From Nitrobacter vulgaris (GTDB lineage: Bacteria; Pseudomonadota; Alphaproteobacteria; Rhizobiales; Xanthobacteraceae), in contig NZ_JAVDPZ010000014.1 in NCBI RefSeq assembly GCF_031453995.1, positions 32,065 to 96,064 of the forward strand: a DNA stretch of 64,000 bases, written 5' to 3'. The notes below the pieces were generated by a model. The model made no database searches. It had not been told where the DNA came from and was given only the letters and a program-made list of their open reading frames with translations. A program made the translations under genes and the position numbers. Below, piece after piece: positions 9,218 through 18,473 of this stretch. Within the stretch, counting starts at the first letter, position 1. Each line of letters opens with the position of its first letter.

Positions 9218-9843
9218 GGTGTCCCCCTCTGACCCTTCCGACAAAATTGCATTCGTTCGGGTCGCCCTTCCGCAAATGGTAGACCCGGGTTCGTGCTTCC
9301 GGACTCCGCGAGGCGCACTAAAACGAATGCCGCATCCTTATACTAATAACAACTGTGGCAAAGTCGCAGCGACGGCAGGCAGCGCATTGTTCCTGGAAGG
9401 GGCGGCGCAGACAGTGCGAAGCGATGATGGCGGTCAAGTGATCCATCATCGCGCACCGACCTGTTCTGGCTCGAACTGGGGAATCGGCCTCGATTACATG
9501 AAAGCGTGCCCGCGCCTCCCGCGTTCATGGCCGAATCCCATTTGCGCTATTTGCGGGAAATCGCCTGGACGGCCAATTGTAGATCCAACTCTTCTGATCG
9601 ATCGACGAAAAGCATCTGCGTGAGGGAGAGGAAATTACAACACGCTCACCGAGGAAGCCTCTCGGCAACCTCCGAACGATGACGCTTCACGTCGAGATGG
9701 CCGCCCGCAACGTCGTCCCCCTCGCCTCCGATAGCGGTGCCCGCTTCAGGCCGTCGTTGCGCTTGCAGCGTCACCGCGCGTCCCCGAGGGCACAGCGCCG
9801 GACACTCGCGATGCCCTCGACACCCTAGGTTAAAACCCGCGCG
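9218..9843. other. Gene-poor gap between asmA-like gene and DUF1328 gene
   Basis: About 600 bases in which no open frame on either strand looks like a protein. The frames present are short and low in complexity, or are tails of shadows of the AsmA gene. The gap presumably includes the AsmA promoter. No tRNA, terminator or repeat was recognised. Confidence 0.5.
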
Positions 9844-10017
9844 CTATGCGCCGGGTCGGCCGCGCAACAACCCGACCACCGCTGAAACCACTAACAGAAT
9901 CAGCGCGATGAAAAAGATGATCTTCGCGATTTCGATCGAGGCGCCCGCGATACCTCCAAAGCCCAAAACGCCGGCAATCAATGCAATGACCAGGAACGTC
10001 ACTACCCAATTCAACAT
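9844..10017 (-). CDS. DUF1328 family small membrane protein
   Basis: A 57-residue, two-helix inner-membrane protein starting MLNWVVTFLVIALIAGVLGF and ending VVGLLRGRPGA. It belongs to the DUF1328 (UPF0391) family, small stress-associated membrane proteins of unknown function. The start at 10017 has a good ribosome binding site (GGAGG, 8 bases upstream) and fits the family exactly. The frame stays open for 67 more codons upstream, but those residues are unrelated. A short palindrome lies about 55 bases upstream. Confidence 0.88.
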   Translation of the reverse strand: MLNWVVTFLVIALIAGVLGFGGIAGASIEIAKIIFFIALILLVVSAVVGLLRGRPGA

Positions 10018-10072
10018 GATCTGGCCTCCATTTTTGCGCGCTTTGCGCGTGACTGAAAAACAATCCGTCACC

Positions 10073-10086
10073 GGAACAATAGTTCC
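10073..10086. promoter_or_regulatory. Short palindrome upstream of the DUF1328 gene
   Basis: GGAAC-AATA-GTTCC, a perfect 5-bp inverted repeat, sits in the leader or promoter of the DUF1328 gene. It contains a GGAAC core like the -35 element of EcfG (general stress) promoters in this group, but a matching CGTT -10 box at the right distance was not found. The role is open. Confidence 0.25.
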
Positions 10087-10284
10087 GCCCGGCCCTATAC
10101 GAGAAAGTTCTGAAAATGAGCGGCTTTTGGGGAACAAAACGTCGAAGGCGGCGAGATCATTCCATTGGCTTGGACGCAGAAAAGCCGCTACGAAGCGCGT
10201 CACCCCTATATATTTCATTGATCCGACTAAGAGGGCTCTCCCCTTCGCTGGCCAGCAGTGTCATCGTGGGGAAAGACGATTCGC

Positions 10285-12735
10285 ATGACCGATCCAGGTA
10301 GACTGATCCATAGCAACGTTTCCGAGCACCAGCCCGCCGCCGGCGGCATCGCTGCGCGCGCGCGGGCCGCAGCAACGCCACGATATCTGAGCGGGCTCAA
10401 TCCGGAACAGCGCGAGGCCGTGGAAACGCTGGACGGACCGGTTCTGGTGCTGGCCGGTGCGGGAACAGGCAAGACCCGCGTGCTGACGACCCGCATCGCG
10501 CATATTCTCAGCCAGGGCCGCGCCCGCCCTGGCGAGATCTTGTCGGTGACTTTCACCAACAAGGCCGCTCGCGAGATGAAGCATCGTCTCGGCCAGATGC
10601 TCGGGCAAGCAGTCGAAGGTATGCCGTGGCTCGGCACCTTTCATTCCATTGCGGGCCGGATCCTGCGCGTTCATGCCGAACTGGTGCAACTCAAATCCAA
10701 CTTCACGATTCTCGATGTCGACGATCAAATCCGCCTGCTCAAACAGCTTCTGCAGGCCGACAACATCGACGACAAGCGCTGGCCCGCACGGATGCTGGCC
10801 GGGTTGATCGACGGCTGGAAGAACCGCGGACTGACGCCCGCGCAGGTGCCGTCGGGCGAAGCCTCCGTATTCGGCAACGGCCGCGGCGGCAAGCTTTACG
10901 CCGCCTACCAGGCGCGGTTGAAAATCCTCAATGCAGTGGACTTCGGTGATTTGCTGCTGGAGAATGTCCGGCTGTTTCGCGAGCATCCGGACGTGCTGCG
11001 GCAATACCAGAACCGCTTCAAGTTCATCCTTGTCGACGAGTATCAGGACACGAATGTTGCGCAATATCTATGGCTGCGGTTGCTGTCGCAGGCGCCGCCT
11101 TCATCGCAAGCACATTTTCCCGCTCCCTCTCCGGGAGAGGATCCGAGCCCGCGCACGGCCCAGCCCAAAAACATCTGCTGCGTCGGCGACGACGACCAGT
11201 CGATCTACGGCTGGCGCGGCGCCGAGGTGGATAACATCCTGCGCTTCGAACACGATTTTCCAGGCGCCAAGGTGATTCGACTGGAGCGTAATTATCGCTC
11301 AACCGGCCATATCCTCGCCGCTGCCTCGCACCTGATCGCGCATAACGAAGGCAGGCTCGGCAAGACATTACGTACCGAGGATATCGACGGCGAGAAGGTC
11401 ACCGTCACCGGCTCCTGGGATTCCGAGGAGGAAGCCCGAGCCATTGGCGAGGAAATCGAACAGCTCCAGCGCGCCGGCGAAAAATTGAATGAAATCGCAA
11501 TTCTGGTGCGCGCCTCATTCCAGATGCGCGAGTTCGAAGACCGCTTTGTCACGCTTGGCCTGCCCTATCGCGTTATCGGCGGTCCTCGCTTCTACGAGCG
11601 CGCCGAAATCCGCGACGCGCTCGCCTATCTGCGCCTCATCAACTCGCCAGCTGATGATCTTGCCTTCGAGCGCATCGTTAATGTGCCCAAACGTGGCCTG
11701 GGCGATGCCACCGTCCAGACGCTGCATGGCATCGCGCGAAAGCGGCAGATCCCGCTCAGCGAAGCGGCCCGCACCGTTGTCGAAACCGACGAGTTGAAAC
11801 CGAAAGCGCGCGGATCGCTGCGCGCTTTGGTCGAGAGCTTCGACCGGTGGCGCGTGCAGCGAGAGGCCATACCGCACACCGAACTTGCCGAGATCGTGCT
11901 GGACGAGAGCGGCTACACGGAGATGTGGCAGAAGGATCGCTCGGCTGATGCTGCTGGTCGCCTGGAGAATCTGAAAGAACTGGTACGCTCGATGGAGGAG
12001 TTCGAAAACCTGCAAGGCTTTCTCGAGCATATATCTCTGGTGATGGATCGCGACGGCGGCGCCGACGAGGATGCCGTCTCGGTCATGACGCTGCATTCCG
12101 CCAAAGGGCTCGAATTCGACAGCGTCTTCCTGCCAGGCTGGGAGGAAGGTCTGTTTCCCCATCAGCGTGCGCTGGATGAGCAGGGACGCTCTGGGCTCGA
12201 AGAAGAGCGCCGCCTCGCGCACGTCGGGCTGACACGGGCGCGCCGACGCGCAAAGCTCTATTTCGCTACCAATCGCCGTATCCATGGCTCATGGTCGACG
12301 ACGATTCCGTCTCGCTTTCTCGACGAACTGCCGGCGGAAAACGTCGAGATCACGGAATCGAAAGGTGGGTCGGGATGGGGCGGAACGGGCGGTTACGGCC
12401 CCTCGCGGTTCGACAACATCGAGTCGTTTGGCTCGAGCTATGCAACGCCTGGCTGGCAACGCGCACAGGCCAATCGCGGTCGGGGCGGATTTAACGAGAC
12501 CAATGCACCCTATGCTGCGAGCCGATCGAAGTCGAAGTACACGCCATTGACCATCGAAGGCGAACTGGTGGCGAAATCTACCGGCACGACATCCGAGTTC
12601 TCACTCGGCGACCGGGTCTTTCACCAGAAATTCGGCTACGGAAAAGTGGCGCGGATCGATGGCAACAAGCTGACCATCGCTTTCGAAAAAGCCGGCGACA
12701 AAAAGGTGGTCGATAGCTTTGTGAAGCGGGTGTAG
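10285..12735 (+). CDS. uvrD: UvrD/PcrA-type DNA helicase
   Basis: Superfamily 1A, 3'-to-5' DNA helicase of repair and replication restart, 816 residues. Helicase motifs appear in order: LNPEQREAV (Q motif), AGAGTGKT (Walker A), VTFTNKAAREM, LVDEYQDTN (Walker B), GDDDQSIYGWRGA, RLERNYRS, MTLHSAKGLEFD and EERRLAHVGLTRAR. The C-terminus has the PcrA-type Tudor-like domain (SLGDRVFHQKFGYGKV). The ATG at 10285 was preferred over a GTG at 10258. Between motifs II and III, residues of about 270-293 are encoded by an in-frame palindromic repeat (see 11112-11160), an unusual insertion in a core enzyme. Confidence 0.95.
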   Translation: MTDPGRLIHSNVSEHQPAAGGIAARARAAATPRYLSGLNPEQREAVETLDGPVLVLAGAGTGKTRVLTTRIAHILSQGRARPGEILSVTFTNKAAREMKHRLGQMLGQAVEGMPWLGTFHSIAGRILRVHAELVQLKSNFTILDVDDQIRLLKQLLQADNIDDKRWPARMLAGLIDGWKNRGLTPAQVPSGEASVFGNGRGGKLYAAYQARLKILNAVDFGDLLLENVRLFREHPDVLRQYQNRFKFILVDEYQDTNVAQYLWLRLLSQAPPSSQAHFPAPSPGEDPSPRTAQPKNICCVGDDDQSIYGWRGAEVDNILRFEHDFPGAKVIRLERNYRSTGHILAAASHLIAHNEGRLGKTLRTEDIDGEKVTVTGSWDSEEEARAIGEEIEQLQRAGEKLNEIAILVRASFQMREFEDRFVTLGLPYRVIGGPRFYERAEIRDALAYLRLINSPADDLAFERIVNVPKRGLGDATVQTLHGIARKRQIPLSEAARTVVETDELKPKARGSLRALVESFDRWRVQREAIPHTELAEIVLDESGYTEMWQKDRSADAAGRLENLKELVRSMEEFENLQGFLEHISLVMDRDGGADEDAVSVMTLHSAKGLEFDSVFLPGWEEGLFPHQRALDEQGRSGLEEERRLAHVGLTRARRRAKLYFATNRRIHGSWSTTIPSRFLDELPAENVEITESKGGSGWGGTGGYGPSRFDNIESFGSSYATPGWQRAQANRGRGGFNETNAPYAASRSKSKYTPLTIEGELVAKSTGTTSEFSLGDRVFHQKFGYGKVARIDGNKLTIAFEKAGDKKVVDSFVKRV
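11112..11160. repeat. Palindromic repeat inserted in frame in the helicase gene
   Basis: A perfect 7-bp inverted repeat, CCTCTCC-G-GGAGAGG at 11126-11140, lies in a stretch that resembles the palindromic elements seen between genes elsewhere in the window (26106-26131 and 26201-26218). It adds Pro/Ser/Ala-rich residues between helicase motifs II and III without breaking the frame. Confidence 0.6.
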
Positions 12736-12855
12736 CCGAATTGCGAACCACCGCACGTGTTCCTATCTGACCTCCATTCCGTCATCCTGCCATTCGACGC
12801 GATAGTATCTTCTCGTCGTCCCTTTTTCCACCAGCTTACAGCGTGTCAAGCTCGC

Positions 12856-13776
12856 ATGTCGCCCATCATATCTATTTCCGGCTTATCGAAGACCTACGCG
12901 TCCGGCTTCGCAGCACTGAAGTGCATCGACCTCGATATCAACCGGGGTGAGATTTTCGCGCTGCTCGGCCCCAATGGCGCCGGCAAGACAACGCTCATCA
13001 GCATCATTTGCGGCATCACCAACGCATCCGCAGGTCAGGTGCGGGTCGACGGTCGGGACATCCGGCGCGACTATCGAGCTACCCGCGCGATGATCGGACT
13101 GGTGCCGCAGGAACTGCATACCGATGCGTTCGAAACGGTCTGGGCAACCGTGAGTTTCAGCCGTGGGCTGTTCGGAAAGCCCAAGAATCCGGCCCATATC
13201 GAGAAGGTCCTGAGAGATCTCTCGTTGTGGGACAAGAAAGATAGCAAGATCGTCACGCTGTCCGGGGGCATGAAACGACGTGTTATGATTGCGAAGGCCC
13301 TTTCGCACGAGCCGCAAGTGCTGTTTCTCGACGAGCCCACAGCGGGGGTCGATGTCGAATTACGGAAAGCCATGTGGGAGATGGTGCGCGCGCTGCGAGC
13401 CTTGGGCGTCACGATCATTCTGACGACGCATTACATCGAAGAAGCTCAAGAAATGGCGGACCGTGTCGGCGTCATCAATAGGGGCGAGATCATTCTCGTC
13501 GAAGAAAAGGCAGCGCTGATGCAGAAGCTCGGCAAAAAGCGGTTGAAGCTTCATTTGCAGTGCAAGGTCGAAGCCATACCTGCAACGTTGGCGGCTTACA
13601 ATCTCGAACTTGCCGCAGACGGAATGCAAGTGATCTATACCTATGATACCCAAAGTGAGCACACTGGCATCACCAGCCTGCTGAGCGATCTCCGTGCCGC
13701 GGGTATCAGATTTTCCGACCTCGACACCACTGAAAGCTCGCTGGAAGAGATCTTCGTCAGCCTGGTAAGGACCTGA
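12856..13776 (+). CDS. ABC transporter ATP-binding protein (ABC-2 export type)
   Basis: ATPase of an inner-membrane exporter, 306 residues from the ATG at 12856. Walker A is GPNGAGKTT (residues 38-46), the signature LSGGMKRR begins at about 135, Walker B is VLFLDEPTAG around 158-161, and the switch His is in TTHYIEE near 192. The C-terminal extension after residue 220 is typical of the YadG/NodI/DrrA group. The permease starts two bases after its stop codon, so they form one transcription unit. The substrate is unknown; relatives export lipids, polysaccharides, drugs or Nod factors. An upstream in-frame extension was not used because it lacks family similarity. Confidence 0.92.
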   Translation: MSPIISISGLSKTYASGFAALKCIDLDINRGEIFALLGPNGAGKTTLISIICGITNASAGQVRVDGRDIRRDYRATRAMIGLVPQELHTDAFETVWATVSFSRGLFGKPKNPAHIEKVLRDLSLWDKKDSKIVTLSGGMKRRVMIAKALSHEPQVLFLDEPTAGVDVELRKAMWEMVRALRALGVTIILTTHYIEEAQEMADRVGVINRGEIILVEEKAALMQKLGKKRLKLHLQCKVEAIPATLAAYNLELAADGMQVIYTYDTQSEHTGITSLLSDLRAAGIRFSDLDTTESSLEEIFVSLVRT

Positions 13777-13778
13777 CC

Positions 13779-14540
13779 ATGAATTTTGGAGCCGTGCAGG
13801 CGATTTACAAATTCGAAATGGCGCGCACTTGGCGCACGCTGCTGCAAAGCATCGTGTCACCGGTGGTTTCGACCTCGCTTTATTTTGTGGTGTTCGGCGC
13901 GGCAATCGGATCGCGCATCACTCAGGTCGAGGGCGTCAGTTACGGCACTTTCATTGTGCCCGGACTCATAATGTTGTCGGTGCTGACGCAAAGTATCACC
14001 AACGCATCGTTCGGGATCTACTTCCCAAAGTTCATAGGCACCATTTACGAGATACTGTCGGCGCCGGTCTCCTATTTCGAGATTGTCCTCGGCTATGTGG
14101 GGGCGGCTGCGACCAAATCGATTATTCTAGGCCTGATCATTCTGGCCACCGCCGGCCTGTTCGTGCCATTGCACATTCATCACCCGATATGGATGCTGAC
14201 CTTTCTGATATTGACCTCAGTGACCTTCAGTCTTTTCGGCTTCATCATCGGGATTTGGGCCGACGGTTTCGAGAAACTGCAGATGATTCCGATGTTGATC
14301 ATCACGCCGCTAACATTCCTCGGAGGAAGTTTTTATTCGATCAACATGCTGCCGCAGACTTGGCAAACCCTCGCGCTTTTTAATCCCGTCGTCTATCTCA
14401 TCAGCGGATTCCGGTGGAGTTTTTACGAGATCGCTGACGTCAGCGTGTCCGTGAGTATTGGCATGACAGTCGGTTTTCTCGCGGCCTGCATGTTGATGGT
14501 ATGGTGGATATTCAGAACCGGCTATCGGCTTAGACATTAA
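13779..14540 (+). CDS. ABC-2 type transporter permease
   Basis: Membrane partner of the preceding ATPase, 253 residues with six predicted helices. The regions around residues 28-48, 63-80, 105-128, 138-160, 170-195 and 226-245 are hydrophobic. The segment FLGGSFYSINMLPQTWQ followed by LFNPVVYLISGFRW is characteristic of ABC2_membrane proteins of the YadH/NodJ type. It begins two bases after the ATPase stop. The pair is complete, since such exporters work as a dimer of each subunit. The substrate cannot be told from sequence. Confidence 0.92.
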   Translation: MNFGAVQAIYKFEMARTWRTLLQSIVSPVVSTSLYFVVFGAAIGSRITQVEGVSYGTFIVPGLIMLSVLTQSITNASFGIYFPKFIGTIYEILSAPVSYFEIVLGYVGAAATKSIILGLIILATAGLFVPLHIHHPIWMLTFLILTSVTFSLFGFIIGIWADGFEKLQMIPMLIITPLTFLGGSFYSINMLPQTWQTLALFNPVVYLISGFRWSFYEIADVSVSVSIGMTVGFLAACMLMVWWIFRTGYRLRH

Positions 14541-14612
14541 GTTGTGATGCGCAAACGCAGACCGCGACGGGTTCGGCCCCGGACCGCGGTCTGCTCATAC
14601 GGGAAATCCTTA

Positions 14613-14951
14613 TCAACGGTAGCAGTGGAAATGCCCGTGCTTCCAATAACCACGGCATCGATGCCCCCTTCGGTATCCGCGATCCGGAATGCCGAGCACG
14701 CCGTTGACGCCGCCGACCGCACCCCCAACGCCGGCGCCAATCGCGCCGCCGATTGCGCCACCCACCGGCCCTGCCGCACGATGACCCTCGTACGCGCCTT
14801 GGTTGGCACCACGCTCCATGCCATTGAAGACGCCCTGAGCATGCGCTTGATGCGGAATGGCGAATAGGGCCAGCGCCGCTGCAGCAGCGGCTACCGCGAT
14901 CCGCAATCGGAAAGAAGGCTCGGTTGGCAATGCTATGGTTCTCATCCTCAT
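14613..14951 (-). CDS. Secreted glycine-zipper-like small protein
   Basis: A 112-residue protein with a clear Sec signal peptide: a basic start, an Ala/Leu-rich core over about residues 18-32, and a likely cleavage after AHA near residue 38. The mature part has a Gly/Ala repeat (GPVGGAIGGAIGAGVGGAVG), which resembles glycine-zipper segments that insert in or pack on membranes. A His/Arg/Cys-containing tail, HRCRGYWKHGHFHCYR, could bind metal. It is of unknown function; similar short exported proteins are common in this bacterial group. Two in-frame ATGs at the start make the exact N-terminus uncertain. Confidence 0.65.
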   Translation of the reverse strand: MRMRTIALPTEPSFRLRIAVAAAAAALALFAIPHQAHAQGVFNGMERGANQGAYEGHRAAGPVGGAIGGAIGAGVGGAVGGVNGVLGIPDRGYRRGHRCRGYWKHGHFHCYR

Positions 14952-15216
14952 CGGCGTTTCTGTCCTTATTTTGAATCTAGCTAGGTTGCCCCAACAGGCC
15001 GTGATCGCTGGATCTGAGGTGATATAATGTGGAATCCCGCCGAAAGTTCCGAGCTTTGCGGGAGGGCGCTTTCCAAGGTCTCACCCGACTTTTCTCTCCC
15101 CCGCCTTGGTCGTGCCGCCTCGTGAGTTAACGATGACGCAAACCCGCTACTGGAAGCACATCCTGTTTGAGCGCATATATGGCTCGGGGACGTAGGCTGA
15201 AGTCGAGGCCGAGGTA

Positions 15217-16014
15217 ATGCGCAAGTTTCTTATTCCTGTTTCCGCTCTGCTGTTTCTCGCCGCTGGTAGCGTCGCCCACGCAAAGGTGTCCATTGTGGTC
15301 GACAAGGACAATCAGCAAATGACCGTTTCCGTCGACGGCGTTGAACGCTATCAATGGCCGGTCTCGACTGGAAATCCGTCGCACGAAACTCCGAATGGAA
15401 AATTCCAAACTTTCCGGATGGAAGCCGACCATTTCTCCAAGGAGTTCGACGACGCGCCGATGCCGCACTCGATCTTCTTCACCAAGATCGGTCATGCCAT
15501 CCACGGCACGTTCTCCGAGGGCAGCCTCGGCGTCCCCGTCTCTCACGGCTGCGTCCGTATCTCGCGCGCCAACGCCAGCACACTGTTCTCTCTTGTGAAG
15601 ACAGAAGGCGTCCTCAATACCACCGTCACACTGACTGGATCGTCGCGCGTGGCGCTGGCACGCAATCCTCGTAGCAGGCGGCGAACCGATGTCGCCCGTC
15701 GCGATCCGACGTCGGCCTATCAATCTTACGATGCCGCCGGAAATCCGGTCGATCTGACGCCCGGGCAGATCGCACCCGGTCGCCAGCCGCAAGCCACCGT
15801 TCGCGGCGACGACGGCTATATCTATCCGGCCGACGGCAGTTCCAACGATCAGCGTTATCCTGCTCCGCGCGGTTATCGTCGCGGCGCGCAGAACGTTCCT
15901 CAACCACAGCAATACTACTACGGCGATCAAACAGGCTACGGATACGCGCAGCCTCAGGTCTATGCGCCGCGACCCTATCGGTCGCGAGGCCTGTTCTCTG
16001 GCTTCGACGACTGA
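15217..16014 (+). CDS. L,D-transpeptidase (YkuD family), exported
   Basis: Periplasmic enzyme of the YkuD family that makes 3-3 cross-links in peptidoglycan or attaches proteins to it. The 265-residue protein has a signal peptide (residues 1-22, ending in AHA) and a catalytic domain over about 23-145. The active-site motif SHGCVRIS places the nucleophile at Cys112, with the conserved His in IGHAIHG upstream. The last 120 residues are Pro/Arg/Tyr/Gln-rich and probably unstructured. A second, unrelated-looking L,D-transpeptidase is at 30478-31500. Confidence 0.92.
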   Translation: MRKFLIPVSALLFLAAGSVAHAKVSIVVDKDNQQMTVSVDGVERYQWPVSTGNPSHETPNGKFQTFRMEADHFSKEFDDAPMPHSIFFTKIGHAIHGTFSEGSLGVPVSHGCVRISRANASTLFSLVKTEGVLNTTVTLTGSSRVALARNPRSRRRTDVARRDPTSAYQSYDAAGNPVDLTPGQIAPGRQPQATVRGDDGYIYPADGSSNDQRYPAPRGYRRGAQNVPQPQQYYYGDQTGYGYAQPQVYAPRPYRSRGLFSGFDD

Positions 16015-16163
16015 CCGCTATATCTTCACCATTGCGCAGTTACCGCCAACGCAAAGCGTGTCATCAGGCTGAACTCGGCTCGTAAGCCTTGTGCCGTCCA
16101 TCGGACTTTCCGATAAGAGTTTGAAGGACGGCAGTCAGACCGTCTGAGGACTTTGAAGCGGAT

Positions 16164-17771
16164 ATGTCAGACACTGACGTCGTTATCATCGGCGCAGGCC
16201 ACAACGGCTTGACGTGCGCGGCCTATCTCGCAATGGCCGGACTACGCGTCAGAGTCGTGGAGCGGCGCAAGGTGGTGGGCGGCGCAGCGGTGACCGAGGA
16301 ATTCCACCCAGGTTTCCGCAATTCGGTCGCGGCCTACACCGTCAGCCTGCTCAATCCGAAAGTCATCGCCGACCTACGGCTTCACGACCACGGCCTGCGG
16401 ATCGTCGAACGCCGCGCGCAGAACTTCCTGCCCGCTCCCGACGGCCGCTACCTGCTCACCGGCGAAGGCCGCACCCGGACATCGGCGGCTCGCTTGAGCG
16501 AACGGGATGCGAACGCGGTCGGCGATTTCATGCGCGAACTCGAAGAGATCGCCGACGTTGTCCGCCAATTCGTGCTCCGCGCGCCACCAAATCTCGTTGA
16601 GGGGCTTGGCCTCAAGGCGGCGCACGAGTTCGTCAACGTCGCCGGAACGGTGGGTATCTTGCGCGGGCTTTCGCTGGAGCAGCAACGCAGCCTGCTCGAT
16701 CTCTTTACGCGATCGGCAGGAGACATGCTCGACGATCGCTTCGAAACCGATCTTATCAAGGCTCTGTTCGGCTTTGACGCCATCGTCGGCAACTATGCGA
16801 GTCCCTACGCGGCCGGCTCGGCCTACGTTATGCTGCACCATGCTTTCGGGGAAGTGAACGGCAAGAAGGGCGTTTGGGGACACGCCATCGGCGGCATGGG
16901 CGCGATCACCCAGGCGATGGCAATGGCCGCCCGCGCGACCGGTGTGGAAATCGAAACGAACGCAGGCGTGCGTGAGATCGTTGTCGAAGGAAAGCAGGTA
17001 GCAGGTACCGTGCTCGACGACGGACGGACGATCCGCGCAAGATATGTCGCGGCGAACGTCAACCCAAAACTGCTGTATACGCGGCTGTTGCCCGCAGACG
17101 CGCTGCCCGCCACCTTTCTGACCCGCATCAAGAACTGGCGCAATGGCTCCGGGACATTCCGGATGAACGTCGCGCTCTCCGCCCTCCCCTCATTCTCCGC
17201 CTTGCCGGGCGCCGGCGACCATCTCAGCGCCGGTATCATCATTGCACCCGGTCTCGACTACATGGACAGCGCCTGGCATGACGCGCGAAAGTTCGGCTGG
17301 AGCCGCGAACCGGTGATCGAGGTTCTGATCCCCTCGGTGATCGACGATTCCCTCGCACCGCCCGGCCGCCATGTGGCCAGCCTTTTCTGCCAGCATGTCG
17401 CGCCGCAATTGCCTGACGGCGCGTCTTGGGATGACCATCGCGATGAGGTCGCCGACCTCATGATCGCGACCGTCGACCGCTACGCGCCGGGCTTTACCGC
17501 CAGCGTGATCGGCCGGCAGGTCCTGTCACCGCTCGACCTCGAACGCGAATTTGGATTGCTGGGCGGCGATATCTTCCACGGCGCGCTGACGCTGAACCAA
17601 TTGTTTTCGGCCCGGCCGATGCTGGGCTACGCAGATTATCGGGGCCCGCTGAAGGGGCTCTATCACTGCGGCGCCGGCGCGCATCCCGGCGGAGGTGTCA
17701 CAGGCGCACCCGGTCATAACGCCGCCCGCGCCATCCTGCGGGATCACCGGGCGCTGTTCGCTCGCCGCTAA
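16164..17771 (+). CDS. FAD-dependent oxidoreductase, phytoene-desaturase/PYROXD2-like
   Basis: A 535-residue flavoprotein with the N-terminal dinucleotide-binding motif VVIIGAGHNGLTCAAYLA and a conserved C-terminal FAD-binding end (GLYHCGAGAHPGGGVTGAPGH in the final 35 residues). This places it in the CrtI/phytoene desaturase superfamily, in the branch near PYROXD2. No carotenoid genes surround it, so carotenoid synthesis is unlikely and its substrate is unknown. It stands alone between an L,D-transpeptidase and a small membrane protein. Confidence 0.85.
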   Translation: MSDTDVVIIGAGHNGLTCAAYLAMAGLRVRVVERRKVVGGAAVTEEFHPGFRNSVAAYTVSLLNPKVIADLRLHDHGLRIVERRAQNFLPAPDGRYLLTGEGRTRTSAARLSERDANAVGDFMRELEEIADVVRQFVLRAPPNLVEGLGLKAAHEFVNVAGTVGILRGLSLEQQRSLLDLFTRSAGDMLDDRFETDLIKALFGFDAIVGNYASPYAAGSAYVMLHHAFGEVNGKKGVWGHAIGGMGAITQAMAMAARATGVEIETNAGVREIVVEGKQVAGTVLDDGRTIRARYVAANVNPKLLYTRLLPADALPATFLTRIKNWRNGSGTFRMNVALSALPSFSALPGAGDHLSAGIIIAPGLDYMDSAWHDARKFGWSREPVIEVLIPSVIDDSLAPPGRHVASLFCQHVAPQLPDGASWDDHRDEVADLMIATVDRYAPGFTASVIGRQVLSPLDLEREFGLLGGDIFHGALTLNQLFSARPMLGYADYRGPLKGLYHCGAGAHPGGGVTGAPGHNAARAILRDHRALFARR

Positions 17772-17849
17772 CAATCAGCACCACATAGACTATCGCCAGC
17801 GAAGCCAATTCCGACCACAACCCAAGCCGATGCCGAGGCGACGGATAAC

Positions 17850-17920
17850 GCTGTCGAAAACCCTGTGCGAAACCGAGGATCAGGCTGTGGAAATCCTGTG
17901 GATATCTCTGTGGAAAGCTT
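17850..17920. repeat. Cluster of short CTGT(G)GAAA-like direct repeats
   Basis: Five imperfect copies in 70 bases: CTGTCGAAAA, CCTGTGCGAAAC, GCTGTGGAAATC, CCTGTGGATATC and TCTGTGGAAAGC. The fourth differs from a DnaA box (TGTGGATAA) by one base. They lie in the leader of the gene at 17942. Confidence 0.5.
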
Positions 17921-17941
17921 CCGCATCCCCGGCCGCCCTTC

Positions 17942-18340
17942 GTGACAATCGCGACGCCTGTCGCCGTCACTCCGCCCACGCCTTCCGGCCCGCGCATTTT
18001 CCATCGTCTAAGTTTCCGATTTGCACTAAAGCAAAGGCCTGACGAAAGCAGGCAAGTTCTGGGGGGTGAGGTGCTACAAATTCTTGGCCGGGTTTTTCTG
18101 GCGATTCTTGTCCCGACTTATCTCGGTTATGTCGGCGCATCGTTGAATATGTTTGACGTCTACCTGCTCGTGGCCGCCTCCTGGTCGCTGTGGGCCTATG
18201 GGCAACCGGGACCGCAAGAGCTCTGGGAAAGCGGCGGCATCATCGCAATTATAAAGGGCTGGCTTGTCATGGTGTTCGCCATTCTCCTGGTCGCCGGACC
18301 GGCCTATGGCATCGGCTATCTCATTGCCAAATATGTATGA
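17942..18340 (+). CDS. Small membrane protein of unknown function
   Basis: From a GTG at 17942 the frame gives 132 residues. The first 45 are hydrophilic. A helical pair spans about residues 47-85 (GRVFLAILVPTYLGYVG then YLLVAASWSLWAYG) and a last helix lies over about 105-128 (WLVMVFAILLVAGPAYGIG). It is not recognised as any named family. The coding sense is supported by its membrane pattern and lack of a better frame, but the true start could be later. Its leader holds the repeat cluster at 17850-17920. Confidence 0.55.
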   Translation: MTIATPVAVTPPTPSGPRIFHRLSFRFALKQRPDESRQVLGGEVLQILGRVFLAILVPTYLGYVGASLNMFDVYLLVAASWSLWAYGQPGPQELWESGGIIAIIKGWLVMVFAILLVAGPAYGIGYLIAKYV

Positions 18341-18410
18341 GGCCCTGCGGGATCTCCGTTCCCCTTTCCGCTTCTCATGAAATCCGAGGCGGAGCTATGA
18401 TCTTGATTTA

Positions 18411-18455
18411 ATGCGTTTTCTTCACGCGAACCGGTCCACTTCGCTCGAAAACGCT
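18411..18455. repeat. Dispersed intergenic repeat, copy 1
   Basis: A copy of an imperfect palindromic element with ends GCGTTTTCTTCACGCG and TTCGCTCGAAAACGCT. The same element recurs at 23437-23487 and 28974-29025. Here it sits just before prmA and supplies an open frame upstream of it. Confidence 0.85.
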
Positions 18456-18473
18456 ATGGACCCCGGGCTGTCG

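Noticed and set aside
8874..9623. A 249-residue plus-strand frame that reaches into the gap after the AsmA gene
   Set aside because: Most of it is antisense to the AsmA N-terminus. The part in the gap has no family resemblance or ribosome binding site.
11515..12285. A 256-residue minus-strand frame inside the helicase gene
   Set aside because: Antisense shadow of conserved helicase motifs.
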